The notes under the pieces are model-generated. The model searched no databases, was not told where the DNA came from, and saw only the letters and a list, made by a program, of their open reading frames with translations. Shown one piece after another: positions 21,557-32,406 of a DNA stretch of 64,000 nt; the first letter of the stretch is position 1, and each line of letters starts with the position of its first letter. The stretch lies in assembly GCF_900100015.1 (NCBI RefSeq), contig NZ_FNDD01000002.1, positions 124,001 to 188,000 on the forward strand, read 5' to 3'. The stretch comes from Vibrio xiamenensis. Its GTDB lineage: Bacteria > Pseudomonadota > Gammaproteobacteria > Enterobacterales > Vibrionaceae. A program made the position numbers and the translations under genes.

Positions 21557-22723
21557 ATGGCAGTTCATGTAGGCATTATTGACTCGGACCCTATTCGTCT
21601 GGTCACCCCGTTATTAGATAAGCGCACCGTTAGTCGCCACATCATTTTCATTGGCGACAGTACTCAACAAGAAATGTATACCCGCCTTCATACTGTACTT
21701 AATCAACGCGATATCACCTCCGAATTCTTTGAAATTCCTGAAAGAGCCAATACATCCCAGATCAAAGTCGCTGTCCATGGCTTGGCAGAAACGCTTAAGG
21801 CTCGCGGCGAGCAAGAGGTCAAACTCAACGCCAGTTGCGGTTTGCGCCACAGACTGCTGTCGGTTTATGAAGTCTTTCGTAGTTACCACTGGGATATTTT
21901 CGTTGTCGAACCGAGTACCGATAGCCTTTGCTGGCTCTACCCAGATGGTAAAGAGGAAGTTCAAGTCGAAGACCACATTACCATTGCAGATTACCTGACA
22001 ATCTTTGGCGCTCGTGGTGAGTTCAATCATCAAGAATTGCCACCACAGCTGGACAAAAAGCTATACGAACTCGGTGAAAGCTGGGCCAGTAACGCGCTAG
22101 AACTTGGGCCTGGCCTTGCCACCTTGAATTATCTTGCGACCACCTGCCGTAAAGAACACAAGCTGGATGTTGAGCTATCAGAAAAACAGCAAGGCTATCG
22201 CGAATTGGCGATGCTGATCGATGATCTGGTGCAGGCCAAAATCGCCAGCTATGAAAATGGCGTGCTGACCTTTGCCAACGAAGACGCCAGACGCTTCTCC
22301 AACGGTGAGTGGCTAGAGACTCTGGTTCACAGTACGGTTAAACAGATTCAAGAAGAAATGCCAACCATTCAGGACCGTTCATTAAACGTACAGGTCTATC
22401 GTCAACTCGGTGAACGTGAAGTCCGCAATGAATTGGATGTGGCCTCAGTGGTCAACAACAAGCTACACATTATCGAGTGTAAAACCAAAGGTATGCGCGA
22501 CGACGGCGATGACACCCTGTATAAGCTCGAATCCCTGCGTGACCTACTTGGCGGACTTCAGGCTCGTGCTATGTTGGTGAGCTTTCGCCCGCTGCGCTAC
22601 AACGACATTACTCGCGCCGAAGATTTGGGGTTAGCCTTAATTGGCCCAGATGAACTTAAGAACTTAAAAGCTCACTTAAGCCATTGGTTTAAAGGCGCTG
22701 GCGGCGCAGAAGATGATTGCTAA
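21557..22723 (+). CDS. CARF-nuclease protein of the DUF1887 family (Card1/VC1899 type)
   Basis: A 388-residue protein of the family of V. cholerae VC1899, a structural relative of the cyclic-oligoadenylate-activated nucleases Card1/Can2. Residues 1-145 form the CARF-like Rossmann domain. The usual CARF ligand motif (NxTGGT-K type) is replaced by NASCGLRH (residues 91-98). A helical/winged-helix linker follows (about 145-245). The C-terminal PD-(D/E)xK nuclease core is complete: GEWLE (E251), NELD (D294) and ECK (E307, K309). The ATG has a GAGGAAA site. No cas gene or CRISPR array is in the window. It lies between a chemoreceptor and fadR and ends at its own terminator. Confidence 0.88.
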   Translation: MAVHVGIIDSDPIRLVTPLLDKRTVSRHIIFIGDSTQQEMYTRLHTVLNQRDITSEFFEIPERANTSQIKVAVHGLAETLKARGEQEVKLNASCGLRHRLLSVYEVFRSYHWDIFVVEPSTDSLCWLYPDGKEEVQVEDHITIADYLTIFGARGEFNHQELPPQLDKKLYELGESWASNALELGPGLATLNYLATTCRKEHKLDVELSEKQQGYRELAMLIDDLVQAKIASYENGVLTFANEDARRFSNGEWLETLVHSTVKQIQEEMPTIQDRSLNVQVYRQLGEREVRNELDVASVVNNKLHIIECKTKGMRDDGDDTLYKLESLRDLLGGLQARAMLVSFRPLRYNDITRAEDLGLALIGPDELKNLKAHLSHWFKGAGGAEDDC

Positions 22724-22755
22724 TCACGTTTAAAAACGACAGGCTCTCAACGTCA

Positions 22756-22781
22756 AAAAGGCTCCATCAAGGAGCCTTTTG
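22756..22781. terminator. Bidirectional rho-independent terminator
   Basis: AAAAGGCTCC-ATCAA-GGAGCCTTTT hairpin between the convergent CARF gene and fadR. Confidence 0.85.
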
Positions 22782-22813
22782 CGTATAGAAGTTAACCCGT
22801 AGCTTGATGTGAA

Positions 22814-23653
22814 TTAGCTGTCATCTTCAGTAAAGTTGGTTGGCAGAGTCTTTTTCATTTCGTTCCAGATCTGCGCGCTGTGCATGCCATATTGACGTAT
22901 CACTACTGCCACTTGATCGCGTTCACCACTTTTACACACTTGCAGCAAATCACGGTAAAATTGCAATGCTAATTTACGTGATTCAGCGTTTGAGAAATAG
23001 TAACTGCCGACACGATCATAGAGCTTCTTAATCCCGTTAAAGATCAAGCCATAAATTTGGTTTCCAGAATGGAATGCCAAACGTTGGAACAGCATGTAAT
23101 CGTAAAAGTTAAACGTTTTGGCGATCAAATTCGCTTCACGAATTTGTTCGTCTTTTTCACCATCGTCTTTAACATGTTGCTGAATTTTTTCCGCGTATGG
23201 CGACGACGCCATAAAAGCATCCCAAGATGGCGCGCCAAGCAGTGTTTCACACGATTCGATCACGGTAATAATGGTGCGTTCAGCATGCTCTTTATTAAGT
23301 TTAAACGCGTAACCCATAAAAATTGGGCTGATATTGGTGCGTGCAGCGAGAAGATCTTCCACAATCGACGTCGCATTTTCTGCATCCAGAGTCATCAAAG
23401 TATCGAGAATATGCAGACCTGATGTCTCCATAAACTGATTCACTTTGGTCGGTTTACCATGTTGAATGGTTAACCATCCATCACGTGCCAAACGCTGTAA
23501 TACTTCACGTAATGTCGTTCGTGTTACACCGATTAATTCTGATAGCTCACGCTCTGCGGGTAAAATTGAACCTGGAGGGAAACGACCTTTCCAAATACTC
23601 TCAATAATGTATTTTTCCGCGAAACCTGCAGGGCTTTTTGCCTTAATGACCAT
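22814..23653 (-). CDS. fadR: Fatty acid metabolism regulator FadR (long Vibrio form)
   Basis: GntR-family regulator that represses fatty-acid degradation and activates unsaturated fatty-acid synthesis; long-chain acyl-CoA releases it from DNA. The N-terminal winged helix (residues 1-75) contains [26 protein letters not shown]. The C-terminal domain is the all-helical acyl-CoA pocket. It has 279 residues against about 239 in E. coli; the extra segment lies around residues 135-180 ([20 protein letters not shown] onward). A comparable insertion in V. cholerae FadR creates a second acyl-CoA site. It is divergent from nhaB. Confidence 0.95.
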   Translation of the reverse strand: MVIKAKSPAGFAEKYIIESIWKGRFPPGSILPAERELSELIGVTRTTLREVLQRLARDGWLTIQHGKPTKVNQFMETSGLHILDTLMTLDAENATSIVEDLLAARTNISPIFMGYAFKLNKEHAERTIITVIESCETLLGAPSWDAFMASSPYAEKIQQHVKDDGEKDEQIREANLIAKTFNFYDYMLFQRLAFHSGNQIYGLIFNGIKKLYDRVGSYYFSNAESRKLALQFYRDLLQVCKSGERDQVAVVIRQYGMHSAQIWNEMKKTLPTNFTEDDS

Positions 23654-24265
23654 TTAATTTTTAATCCAAGTTTTTCGTTATTTGGTTCTATTACCACTCA
23701 TCATACCACTAGTTGTTAAATACAGGAAACAAACGCCCATGAAACTTGGGCTCAAGCCCACAATGAATATAGCTATTTTGTATTAGATTTAATCAATCCA
23801 AATGCTGCATCAATATATGAGTTAATTAACCACACAAAATTCGATAAGTTAACAAGTGCATATAATATTGAACTTTAAATAAGCAATTCAAAAAATAGAC
23901 ACACGCAACAATTTGTCTTTGATTAAATACTCGCGAGCTCAATAATTGGATAAATTTAATACAAGGTTATTATTCCAACAACATCGCCGTTACAGCATAG
24001 AAACCATACGAATACCACATCGATCCCGTTTTTCAACAAAAACGCCCTTTTGCCAACAACAAAGCGCCTTCAAGCGTTGACTAAATCTATGCGTACAGTA
24101 GAGTAGCGCTTAAGTATGAGTGCTTGTCTTCTCAATGGATGACTTGGCAAGACCACAAGGATTACGTACTTGTTGTTTTACTAATTCATTGTTTTGAAAC
24201 ACTTCCTTTCTTTCGAAGTCAAGCGTCTCCCTTTCCTTATTGCAGATTATAAAGAGAAGCTCAAA
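23654..24265. other. AT-rich intergenic region between fadR and nhaB
   Basis: 612 bp without a convincing gene. It must hold the divergent promoters of fadR and nhaB. It is markedly AT-rich and contains a small palindrome TGGGCTCAAGCCCA at 23747-23760. An in-frame ATG at 24194 would extend nhaB but lacks a ribosome site and family similarity. I could not identify a full FadR operator. Confidence 0.5.
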
Positions 24266-25858
24266 ATGCCGATATCGTTCGGAAATGCCTTAATGAAAAA
24301 CTTTCTGGGTAAAGCACCAGACTGGTATAAGCTCACCATCATCGCCTTTTTAGTGTTAAACCCGATCATTTTCTTTTTGATCGATCCCTTTACCGCCGGC
24401 TGGGTTTTGGTCGCTGAGTTTATTTTTACTCTCGCAATGGCACTCAAATGTTATCCGCTACAACCTGGTGGTCTACTCGCCATAGAGGCGGTGGCTATCG
24501 GTATGACCAGCCCAGAACACGTAAAACATGAACTGGTTGCCAACATCGAAGTATTGCTACTCTTAGTGTTTATGGTTGCTGGCATCTATTTTATGAAGCA
24601 ACTTTTGCTGTTCATCTTTACTAAGATTTTGCTTGGCATTCGCTCGAAAGTGCTTCTTTCTGTTGCCTTCTGTTTTGCCGCTGCGTTTCTGTCTGCCTTC
24701 CTTGATGCATTAACGGTGATTGCAGTTATCATCAGCGTGGCCGTCGGTTTCTACGCTATTTACCACAAAGTCGCGTCAGGTAAAGGTTCAGGCTCAGATC
24801 ATGACCATACTCAAGACGAGCACTTCACCGAACTCACCCGTGACGACCTTGAAAATTACCGCGCGTTTCTTCGCTCATTGTTGATGCATGCCGGTGTGGG
24901 TACTGCGCTTGGCGGCGTAACTACCATGGTGGGTGAACCGCAAAACTTGATCATTTCAGATCAAGCCGGTTGGTTATTTGGCGAATTTATTCTGCGCATG
25001 GCACCAGTCACGCTACCTGTATTCATTCTCGGTATGCTCACTTGTGTGTTGGTTGAGAAATTCAAAGTGTTTGGTTATGGCGCGCAGCTTCCAGATGCCG
25101 TGCGCACCATTCTTAACGATTACGATATTGAAGAGTCGAAAAATCGCTCGAAACAAGACATCGCGAAGCTTTGGATTCAAGGCCTTATCGCGGTATGGCT
25201 AATTGTCGGTCTTGCCATGCACTTGGCGGCTGTGGGCCTCATCGGTTTGTCCGTTATCGTTCTTGCCACTGCATTTACCGGTGTGATTGAAGAACATGCA
25301 CTGGGTAAAGCGTTTGAAGAAGCGCTACCTTTCACTGCCCTACTCGCCGTGTTCTTCTCGATTGTAGCAGTCATCATCGACCAAGGGTTATTTAAACCCG
25401 TCATCGATGCGGTGCTGCACGTTGAGAATGAAAGTACCCAGCTCGCTCTGTTCTATCTCGCTAACGGCGTACTGTCGATGGTCTCGGATAACGTGTTTGT
25501 CGGCACTGTGTACATCAACGAAGTGAAGACAGCGCTAAATGAAGGCATTATTTCACGCGAACAATTTGATATGTTGGCGGTCGCGATCAACACAGGAACC
25601 AACTTACCATCGGTGGCAACCCCGAACGGCCAAGCGGCGTTCTTGTTCTTGCTGACTTCCACACTGGCTCCGCTGATTCGCCTTTCTTATGGAAAAATGG
25701 TGGTGATGGCGTTGCCGTACACAGTCGTACTTACCGTTACGGGTCTTATTGGCATCATGGTGTTCTTAGAGCCCGTTTCCGCGGTGTTTTACGACTTAGG
25801 CTGGATCAGTGATAGCGTTTTGGAAGCCAGCTCACCTGCAGCGCCATCTAGCCATTAA
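24266..25858 (+). CDS. nhaB: Sodium/proton antiporter NhaB
   Basis: Inner-membrane Na+/H+ antiporter, 530 residues. The ATG at 24266 ([22 protein letters not shown]) matches family N-termini and has an AGAGAAG site; the longer frame from 24194 does not. About twelve hydrophobic helices span the protein. Conserved segments include [18 protein letters not shown] (about 140-157) and [20 protein letters not shown] (about 212-235), plus the intramembrane [15 protein letters not shown]. Position between fadR and dsbB is the same as in E. coli. Confidence 0.96.
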   Translation: MPISFGNALMKNFLGKAPDWYKLTIIAFLVLNPIIFFLIDPFTAGWVLVAEFIFTLAMALKCYPLQPGGLLAIEAVAIGMTSPEHVKHELVANIEVLLLLVFMVAGIYFMKQLLLFIFTKILLGIRSKVLLSVAFCFAAAFLSAFLDALTVIAVIISVAVGFYAIYHKVASGKGSGSDHDHTQDEHFTELTRDDLENYRAFLRSLLMHAGVGTALGGVTTMVGEPQNLIISDQAGWLFGEFILRMAPVTLPVFILGMLTCVLVEKFKVFGYGAQLPDAVRTILNDYDIEESKNRSKQDIAKLWIQGLIAVWLIVGLAMHLAAVGLIGLSVIVLATAFTGVIEEHALGKAFEEALPFTALLAVFFSIVAVIIDQGLFKPVIDAVLHVENESTQLALFYLANGVLSMVSDNVFVGTVYINEVKTALNEGIISREQFDMLAVAINTGTNLPSVATPNGQAAFLFLLTSTLAPLIRLSYGKMVVMALPYTVVLTVTGLIGIMVFLEPVSAVFYDLGWISDSVLEASSPAAPSSH

Positions 25859-25890
25859 AATTTAGATTGCACGTGAAACTATTTCTCGAT

Positions 25891-25921
25891 AAAAAGCTCT
25901 GATAACCCAGAGCTTTTTTAT
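25891..25921. terminator. Rho-independent terminator after nhaB
   Basis: AAAAGCTCTG-ATAACC-CAGAGCTTTT hairpin ending in T7, 33 bp beyond the nhaB stop and just before dsbB. Confidence 0.85.
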
Positions 25922-25937
25922 TTTAAGGACATAATTT

Positions 25938-26459
25938 GTGAACCTATTAACTTCAATAAAGTCGTTTTCAATGCAAAGACGCGCTTGGTTATTGCTGCTG
26001 GCTTTTATTATTGTTTTTGAAGCCTGTGCGCTATTTTTCCAACATGTCATGATGCTCGCACCTTGTGTGATGTGCATTTATGAACGCGTTGCGATGCTGG
26101 GTATTGGTTGTGCGGCAATTGTTGGTGCCATCGCACCGCAGAATCCCGTATTTCGCTGGTTAGGCTTAATTGGTTGGGGCCTTAGCGCATACAAAGGCTT
26201 GACGCTCGCGATGCAGCATGTCGAATACCAATTCCATCCATCTCCGTTTGCAACCTGTGATGTATTCGTCACGCTACCGAGTTGGATGCCGCTCAACAAG
26301 TGGATGCCATGGATGTTTGAAGCCTACGGCGATTGCAGCAAAGTCGTTTGGCAATTTTTAACCCTTTCTATGCCGCAGTGGCTCGTCATCATTTTTGCCG
26401 GTAACTTGATTGCTCTTGCGATTATCGTGATAGCCCAATTGACAAGAACGAAACGCTAA
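25938..26459 (+). CDS. dsbB: Disulfide bond formation protein DsbB
   Basis: Inner-membrane quinone reductase that reoxidises DsbA. It has 173 residues from a GTG start with AAGGA 8 bp upstream; the next ATG (25971) would remove the cytoplasmic leader without a better site. There are four transmembrane helices (about 15-33, 45-63, 70-88, 145-165). The first periplasmic loop has the redox pair APCVMCIYERV (CxxC) and the second has the partner cysteines in FATCDVF and YGDCSK. All four catalytic cysteines are therefore present. Confidence 0.96.
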   Translation: MNLLTSIKSFSMQRRAWLLLLAFIIVFEACALFFQHVMMLAPCVMCIYERVAMLGIGCAAIVGAIAPQNPVFRWLGLIGWGLSAYKGLTLAMQHVEYQFHPSPFATCDVFVTLPSWMPLNKWMPWMFEAYGDCSKVVWQFLTLSMPQWLVIIFAGNLIALAIIVIAQLTRTKR

Positions 26460-26477
26460 GCAAATAAAACTCACCAT

Positions 26478-26510
26478 AAAAAAATCCCCGCTGCTGCGGG
26501 GATTTTTTTA
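26478..26510. terminator. Bidirectional rho-independent terminator
   Basis: AAAATCCCCGC-TGCT-GCGGGGATTTT hairpin between the convergent dsbB and ftsK. The right flank runs into the ftsK stop codon. Confidence 0.88.
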
Positions 26511-29500
26511 GTTCATATCTCGATTAGGCTTGGGCGCAATAACCTCTCGGTTACCGTTATGCCCCGGCGCACTCACAATGCCCTGAGCTTCCAATTGCTC
26601 AACAATCCGCGCCGCACGGTTATAACCAATCTTAAAGCGGCGCTGAACACCAGATACCGAACCACGACGGGTCTCCACCACATGCTCTACAACTTGGTCA
26701 AACAGTGGGTCAACATCTTCATCTGACTCCATTTTCTCACCAGGAAGCAGCGTCTCTGGGCTTTGGTCACCATTGGTGATTTCATCAATGTAGTTTGGCT
26801 TACCACGAGCTTTCCAGTTATTCACCACAGCGTGAACATCGTCATCAGAGGCAAAAGCGCCATGCACACGCACGGTATGGCTAGAGCCTGGCGGCAAGTA
26901 AAGCATGTCACCCATTCCCAGCAGCGATTCAGCGCCGCCTTGGTCAAGAATGGTGCGTGAGTCGGTTTTGGTCGATACCGTAAACGCCACACGGGTTGGA
27001 ATGTTGGCTTTAATCAAACCGGTAATCACATCCACAGATGGGCGCTGCGTAGCCAGAATGAGGTGAATACCCGCCGCACGTGCTTTTTGCGCCAAACGTG
27101 CGATAAGCTCTTCGACTTTTTTGCCTACCACCATCATAAGGTCGGCGAACTCATCGACGATCACGACGATATAAGGGAGTTTTTCAAGTAGCGGCGGCTC
27201 TGGATCCATGCTGTCACCCGCTTGCCATAGTGGGTCATGAATCGGATGCCCGGCTTCTGCCGCCATTTTCAGTTTGTCATTAAAACCTTTGATGTTCCGT
27301 ACACCAAGCGCCGACATCAGCTTGTAGCGGCGCTCCATCTCACCGACACACCAACGCAGCGCGTTGGAAGCATCCTTCATGTCGGTCACGACTTCCGAAA
27401 GTAGATGTGGAATGCCTTCATACACCGAGAGCTCAAGCATTTTCGGGTCGATCATGATAAAGCGCACATCATCTGGGGTAGATTTGTACAACATACTGAG
27501 GATCATGACGTTCACCCCAACCGATTTACCGGAACCTGTAGTACCAGCAACCAGTACGTGCGGCATCTTGGACAAATCAGCCACAACCGCGTCACCAGCG
27601 ATGTCTTGACCCAGCACAACGGTGGTCGGTGACTTCGCCTCGGTAAATTGCGGGCTGCTAATAACATCCGATAGATACACGGTCTGACGGCTCATATTTG
27701 GCAATTCCAAACCAACATAAGGTTTCCCAGGAATCACTTCCACCACGCGCACCGCCATCGCAGATAGCGAACGCGCTAAGTCCATCGATAAACCAGAGAT
27801 ACGGCTGACTTTAACGCCAGGCGCCAAGTCCAGCTCAAAACGAGTAATGACTGGGCCTGGGAAAATGTCGACCACTCGAGCTTTGATTTTGTAATCGGCC
27901 AGTTTGGACTCAACCAAACGCGCAATATCTTCAAGAGCCTCTCGGTCAATAAAGTTTTCACGCTTCTCTGGATGGTACAACAACTCGAGCGTTGGCATAG
28001 GTTCGGTTGGCTTAGGCAACTGAACGTCGTTTTGCACCAAGAACGGGTTTTGCTGTGCGACCTGATTGGCCTGCGCTTCACTCACGATATTTTGGAACGC
28101 CGCAACATCTTGATCCTCAACCTCGGGCTCATCAAACTGATGGGCAGGCATTTCGGGCTCTTGCGTTTCAACGTCTTGAATTTCTGCGCCGCTAAATGGC
28201 GCATCTTCATCATCGATATCAAAACTTGAGAAGCTTGGCTCATGGCTGGTATTTGGCTCAACCTGATGACTGATCTGTTCGAGGTTATGGCGACTTAGCA
28301 ATGGATCGTCTTGCTCATCAGTGTCAACCTGCCATGGCAAATTGTCGATGCTAAGATCTTGCTCGTCTTGAACATCAAAACTTGGGTCTGAATCTTCGCT
28401 TTGGTAAGAAACTGGCTGCGATTCCGATTGATGGGCAATGGCAGACTCTTGTTGCGCGGCAGCGGGCTGCGCCGCACTACGTTGCCAATCTCCCGCTTCT
28501 AGCTGTTCGATAGTCGCTCCAAGCTGACGGGCACGCTCATCCGCGTCCATGTCATCGTCATCATCTTCAGCATGGTACATCGGAGCTTGCGGCTTAGGAT
28601 CCGCCGCTGGCGTGGAGAAATCGGCAAATAATGGGTCGTTTTCTTCATCCACATCGATGGGCTCTACCACGTCACGTTTTTCAGGGACGTGAATATTAAA
28701 TCGGCGCGGCTCAGGCTCTACCGCTGGGATTTGTTCAAGTTTAGGTTCTGTCAAGAGCATATCATTGCTGTCTGCCACTTCATCACTCGCAATCGGCGCT
28801 GCGATACGCGGCTCAGCAGTCGCTCTTGGAGTAACAATATTCGAACTGAGATCTGGTTCAATGGTTTCATTGCGGCGGCCGCGGATTTTATTCAGCATGC
28901 CGGTGAGAACACGTAAACTAAAGTTACCTAACCAATCGACAATCTCTAGCCAAGAAATACCCGTTAGCAGCGTGAACCCCGCCCCCCACATAAACAGCAG
29001 CACCAAGGTGGTGCCCAGAACGTTCAGTGTGGGCAGCGCAAGACTGGTGAGCACATCACCAATCACACCACCGGATGAAAAGTACCAAATATCGTCAAAG
29101 TTGATATCGGCCAGCCCACAGCTGGTGAGGATAAGAATCGCAAGACCCAGCAAGCGAGTGCCCCACAACATTAAGTTAAGAGGTTCGTCTTCTTCACGTT
29201 TGCGAAATAGCACCCAGGCAACGCAAGTTAAGATTACTGGGATTGGATACGCCAGTGAACCAAAACTGAAAAACAGCGTGTCAGCAATCCAAGCACCGAC
29301 GATACCGCCAGCATTCTCAACGTCAACGCCCCACGCGGTTTGCGACCATGAAGGATCGGCTGGATTAAAGGTCAGAAGAGAGACCGCAAGGAGAATAGAA
29401 AAAAGCACCGCAACAATGAGCGCGCACTCTCTCAAACGTTGCGTACCGGTTAGACGGGAAGACGTAGGCTCTTCACCCGTTTTAATGATTGTTTCTACTT

Positions 29501-29522
29501 TACTTTTGTTCTCTTTGAACAT
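26508..29522 (-). CDS. ftsK: DNA translocase FtsK
   Basis: Septum-anchored DNA pump that aligns dif sites and activates XerCD during division. It has 1004 residues from ATG 29522; a TTG two codons upstream is an alternative. Four transmembrane helices lie in the first ~200 residues. A long acidic, glutamine-rich linker (about 215-520) is shorter than that of E. coli FtsK (1329 in all). The motor carries Walker [14 protein letters not shown] (about 660) and Walker [14 protein letters not shown]. The C-terminal gamma winged helix (about 940-1000, [18 protein letters not shown]) reads KOPS. It is downstream of lrp on the same strand. Confidence 0.96.
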   Translation of the reverse strand: MFKENKSKVETIIKTGEEPTSSRLTGTQRLRECALIVAVLFSILLAVSLLTFNPADPSWSQTAWGVDVENAGGIVGAWIADTLFFSFGSLAYPIPVILTCVAWVLFRKREEDEPLNLMLWGTRLLGLAILILTSCGLADINFDDIWYFSSGGVIGDVLTSLALPTLNVLGTTLVLLFMWGAGFTLLTGISWLEIVDWLGNFSLRVLTGMLNKIRGRRNETIEPDLSSNIVTPRATAEPRIAAPIASDEVADSNDMLLTEPKLEQIPAVEPEPRRFNIHVPEKRDVVEPIDVDEENDPLFADFSTPAADPKPQAPMYHAEDDDDDMDADERARQLGATIEQLEAGDWQRSAAQPAAAQQESAIAHQSESQPVSYQSEDSDPSFDVQDEQDLSIDNLPWQVDTDEQDDPLLSRHNLEQISHQVEPNTSHEPSFSSFDIDDEDAPFSGAEIQDVETQEPEMPAHQFDEPEVEDQDVAAFQNIVSEAQANQVAQQNPFLVQNDVQLPKPTEPMPTLELLYHPEKRENFIDREALEDIARLVESKLADYKIKARVVDIFPGPVITRFELDLAPGVKVSRISGLSMDLARSLSAMAVRVVEVIPGKPYVGLELPNMSRQTVYLSDVISSPQFTEAKSPTTVVLGQDIAGDAVVADLSKMPHVLVAGTTGSGKSVGVNVMILSMLYKSTPDDVRFIMIDPKMLELSVYEGIPHLLSEVVTDMKDASNALRWCVGEMERRYKLMSALGVRNIKGFNDKLKMAAEAGHPIHDPLWQAGDSMDPEPPLLEKLPYIVVIVDEFADLMMVVGKKVEELIARLAQKARAAGIHLILATQRPSVDVITGLIKANIPTRVAFTVSTKTDSRTILDQGGAESLLGMGDMLYLPPGSSHTVRVHGAFASDDDVHAVVNNWKARGKPNYIDEITNGDQSPETLLPGEKMESDEDVDPLFDQVVEHVVETRRGSVSGVQRRFKIGYNRAARIVEQLEAQGIVSAPGHNGNREVIAPKPNRDMN

Positions 29523-29672
29523 AACCAACTTAACTATAAAAATATGGAATCTAATGTATAAAAATAGTCCGAGCGACCACGTCGTCTCGGACTACTGATT
29601 TAACCATATTGGCGTCAAAAACCCAATTATATAAAGTCAGAATATCGAAAGGGATTCCGACCTTACCAACCG

Positions 29673-30167
29673 TTAACGAGTTTTGATAACCAATTGATTG
29701 GTCTGCTTCACTTCTTCCATTACCACGTAAGTACGAGTGTCATTTACCCCAGGTAAACGCAGTAAAGTATCGCCAAGCAGTTTACGGTACGCGCCCATGT
29801 CTGATACACGAGTTTTCAACAAGTAGTCAAAATCACCCGAAACGAGGTGACACTCTTGAATATCGTCTAAATTTTGCACAGCAGTATTGAACTGTTCAAA
29901 TACATCAGGAGCACCACGGTTGAGCGTAATTTCGACAAACACCAATAGTGATGCGTCGAGATATTGCGGGTTTAATAGCGCGGTGTATCCGGTAATGTAT
30001 CCTTGACGTTCAAGACGACGCACACGCTCCAAACATGGTGTTGGAGATAGCCCTACTCTTTTAGAGAGCTCAACGTTTGAAATGCGACCATCTTTTTGCA
30101 ATTCATTAAGAATATTGCGATCGATACGGTCTAAATCCTTGGACGGCTTCTTATTGTTGTCTGCCAT
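29673..30167 (-). CDS. lrp: Leucine-responsive regulatory protein Lrp
   Basis: Global feast/famine regulator of 164 residues. The N-terminal helix-turn-helix is ILNELQKDGRISNVELSKRVGLSP and the C-terminal RAM domain (about 75-150) binds leucine and oligomerises, with VSGDFDYLLKTRV. Length and sequence match enteric Lrp rather than a local AsnC paralogue. It is divergent from ald across 156 AT-rich bases, an arrangement in which Lrp could act directly on ald. Confidence 0.94.
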   Translation of the reverse strand: MADNNKKPSKDLDRIDRNILNELQKDGRISNVELSKRVGLSPTPCLERVRRLERQGYITGYTALLNPQYLDASLLVFVEITLNRGAPDVFEQFNTAVQNLDDIQECHLVSGDFDYLLKTRVSDMGAYRKLLGDTLLRLPGVNDTRTYVVMEEVKQTNQLVIKTR

Positions 30168-30323
30168 TTTTTATTCCACCTTATTACTTCCTTGCAAAAA
30201 AATATACTACAACTATTAAATATTTAGCATCAAATTTTTCAAACTTAATCCTATACTCGATTTAAATTCGATATCAATACCCTAAATATAGTTAATACGA
30301 CCAAATAAAAATAAGGAGTCAGG

Positions 30324-31448
30324 ATGATCATTGGCGTACCAAAGGAAATCAAAAACCACGAATATCGAGTGGGTATGATCCCAGCTAGCGTTCGCGAGCT
30401 TGTTTCACATGGTCACCAAATTTTTGTAGAAACCAACGCCGGTGTGGGCATTGGTTTTTCAGACGATGATTACATCGCTGTAGGGGCATCCATTCTTCCT
30501 ACTGCTGCCGACGTTTTTGCGCAAGCAGATATGATTGTTAAGGTCAAAGAACCTCAAGCTGTTGAGCGCGCTATGCTCAAAGAGGGGCAAATTTTATTTA
30601 CTTATTTGCACCTAGCACCAGATTTTCCACAAACCGAGGAGCTAATCAAGAGCAAAGCCATCTGCATAGCCTATGAGACTGTAACAGATAATATGGGTCG
30701 CTTACCACTATTAGCACCAATGTCTGAGGTCGCGGGCCGAATGTCTATTCAAGCGGGTGCACAAACCTTAGAAAAATCCCATGGCGGACAAGGCCTACTT
30801 ATCGGCGGTGTACCTGGCGTTGAACCGGCGAAAGTGGTGATTATTGGCGCTGGTGTCGTCGGTGCCAACGCCGCGCGCATGGCCGTAGGTTTACGCGCTG
30901 ATGTCACCATTTTAGACCGTAATGTCGATACACTTCGCAGACTAGATGAAGAGTTCCAAGGTCGTGCAAAAGTTGTCTACTCGACCGTAGACGCCATCGA
31001 CAAACACGTCACTCAAGCAGACTTAGTGATCGGCGCGGTATTAATTCCTGGTGCTGCAGCGCCAAAATTGGTCACCAAACAACACATTGCCAAAATGAAA
31101 CCCGGTTCTGCAGTGGTTGACGTCGCAATAGACCAAGGCGGCTGCTTTGAAACCTCTCATGCCACCACTCACGCAGATCCCACTTACATTGTGGACGAGG
31201 TGGTTCACTACTGCGTGGCTAACATGCCTGGCGCCGTTGCTCGTACATCGACATTTGCGCTTAACAACGCCACTCTGCCATATATTGTTAAACTTGCCAA
31301 CAAGGGTTACAAAGACGCCCTACTCGAAGACAAAGGTTTCTTGCGCGGTTTGAATGTCATTTACGGACAAGTCACATGTAAAGAAGTCGCGGAGGCGTTT
31401 GGTTTACAGTATCTCGATGCCGAACTTGCACTAGAAAAATTCAGCTAG
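30324..31448 (+). CDS. ald: Alanine dehydrogenase
   Basis: NAD-dependent interconversion of L-alanine and pyruvate plus ammonia. It has 374 residues starting MIIGVPKEIKNHEYRVG, with AAGGAG upstream of the ATG. The substrate-binding EIKNHEYRVG and VKVKEPQ motifs are in the N-terminal half. The Rossmann motif VVIIGAGVVGANAARMA is at about residue 170. The catalytic histidine is in TYLHLAPD and the aspartate in DVAIDQGGCFETS. It is monocistronic, with a terminator 50 bp downstream, and divergent from lrp. Confidence 0.96.
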   Translation: MIIGVPKEIKNHEYRVGMIPASVRELVSHGHQIFVETNAGVGIGFSDDDYIAVGASILPTAADVFAQADMIVKVKEPQAVERAMLKEGQILFTYLHLAPDFPQTEELIKSKAICIAYETVTDNMGRLPLLAPMSEVAGRMSIQAGAQTLEKSHGGQGLLIGGVPGVEPAKVVIIGAGVVGANAARMAVGLRADVTILDRNVDTLRRLDEEFQGRAKVVYSTVDAIDKHVTQADLVIGAVLIPGAAAPKLVTKQHIAKMKPGSAVVDVAIDQGGCFETSHATTHADPTYIVDEVVHYCVANMPGAVARTSTFALNNATLPYIVKLANKGYKDALLEDKGFLRGLNVIYGQVTCKEVAEAFGLQYLDAELALEKFS

Positions 31449-31496
31449 TTACCGTTGCCACGAAGACAAGTTAGAAAGTAGTAAGACTTAAAAACC

Positions 31497-31528
31497 AAAA
31501 AAGCTCTCGTTATATGAGAGCTTTTTTA
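31497..31528 (+). terminator. Rho-independent terminator after ald
   Basis: AAAAAAGCTCTC-GTTATAT-GAGAGCTTTTTT hairpin. It is symmetric enough to serve the convergent yfbV too. Confidence 0.85.
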
Positions 31529-31588
31529 TTGGTACTCGGTTAAACATTAATGGATAGCCGAGCGGTCTAAACAGCGATAGGTTGAAAG

Positions 31589-32041
31589 TTAAAACCAACG
31601 CTCGAGTACGGATTTGTCTAATTGGCGAAAGGCGCTTTTCAATACCTTAGCAAGCTCCTTATAACGCGGTTTGCTTTTGATCGGCTCTAAAACACCACCA
31701 CTTTCGATGATTTTCTGATGCAATTCGCGATACCAGCCAGCGAGAGATGGTGGCAATTGAGTGTTGGCGCGATTACCCAGCCACCAAAAGCCTTGAATGG
31801 GCAAACTGATCGCAAATAAAGCAATGATCACCGTTTGCGGCATCGCTTGATAATTGTTGAATACCATCTGCGTGAGTACGCTGATCGCGGCAATCGCCGG
31901 CATGGATTTAGTCGCAAAGCGCGTCGCTTTAATGATTCGCTGCTCAGGAAACATTGGCGTTAACTCTTTACGCATCGGCCAGATATCCATGTATTTTTGT
32001 CCATCACGTAAGCTATGAACTAATCCAACTTTATTACTCAT
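31589..32041 (-). CDS. yfbV: YfbV-family membrane protein (UPF0208)
   Basis: A 150-residue inner-membrane protein. It begins with the family signature [20 protein letters not shown], followed by two hydrophobic helices (about 42-62 and 68-90) and a basic C-terminal domain ([25 protein letters not shown] end). In E. coli, YfbV limits the spread of the Ter macrodomain constrained by MatP. It is divergent from ackA, the same neighbourhood as in enterobacteria. Confidence 0.93.
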   Translation of the reverse strand: MSNKVGLVHSLRDGQKYMDIWPMRKELTPMFPEQRIIKATRFATKSMPAIAAISVLTQMVFNNYQAMPQTVIIALFAISLPIQGFWWLGNRANTQLPPSLAGWYRELHQKIIESGGVLEPIKSKPRYKELAKVLKSAFRQLDKSVLERWF

Positions 32042-32406
32042 GATACCCTCTCACTTCCGCGAAACGCTGATTCACTAAAAAATAGTTTAATCTTTCAACT
32101 TACAGCGTAAAAACTTGATAAAAGTTAATAGAACTTCAAATTTTTTTTGTTATATTTGTCTATTATCGCTATCCTTTGCGCACTCTCAATACCATTGTTG
32201 CTGTTATTTACAAAATAGGCAACTTTGACAAGATTTTCGCAAGGATTGCACAAGTTGCCTTCCGGGTAAAGCAACGTCTCACTATACGGAAATTTGAGTT
32301 TTATTGACCAAGATTAGTTCGCACTCCTATTGAGTTCGACTATATTCTGGTGAAGATTTTTCATACTCACTGATTTTTGAATCAGACGAATAACAGGTAG
32401 TAATAC
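32042..32406. other. Intergenic region upstream of ackA and yfbV
   Basis: 365 bp with no gene. It should carry both divergent promoters and a long ackA leader. A T-rich tract lies at 32136-32160. An imperfect FNR-like sequence (TTGATAAAAGTTAA, 32115-32128) is present but mismatched. Confidence 0.5.

Noticed and set aside
24194..24265. Upstream extension of nhaB by 24 codons
   Set aside because: No ribosome site, no similarity to NhaB N-termini, and the inner ATG has a suitable AGAGAAG site.
28765..29598. Long plus-strand open frame (277 codons) opposite ftsK
   Set aside because: Antisense to the FtsK N-terminal and linker regions, low-complexity, serine/arginine-rich, no known domain; it is explained by ftsK codon pattern.
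32115..32128. FNR-like TTGATAAAAGTTAA before ackA
   Set aside because: Two mismatches in the second half-site and no promoter element nearby that I could place; too weak to call.
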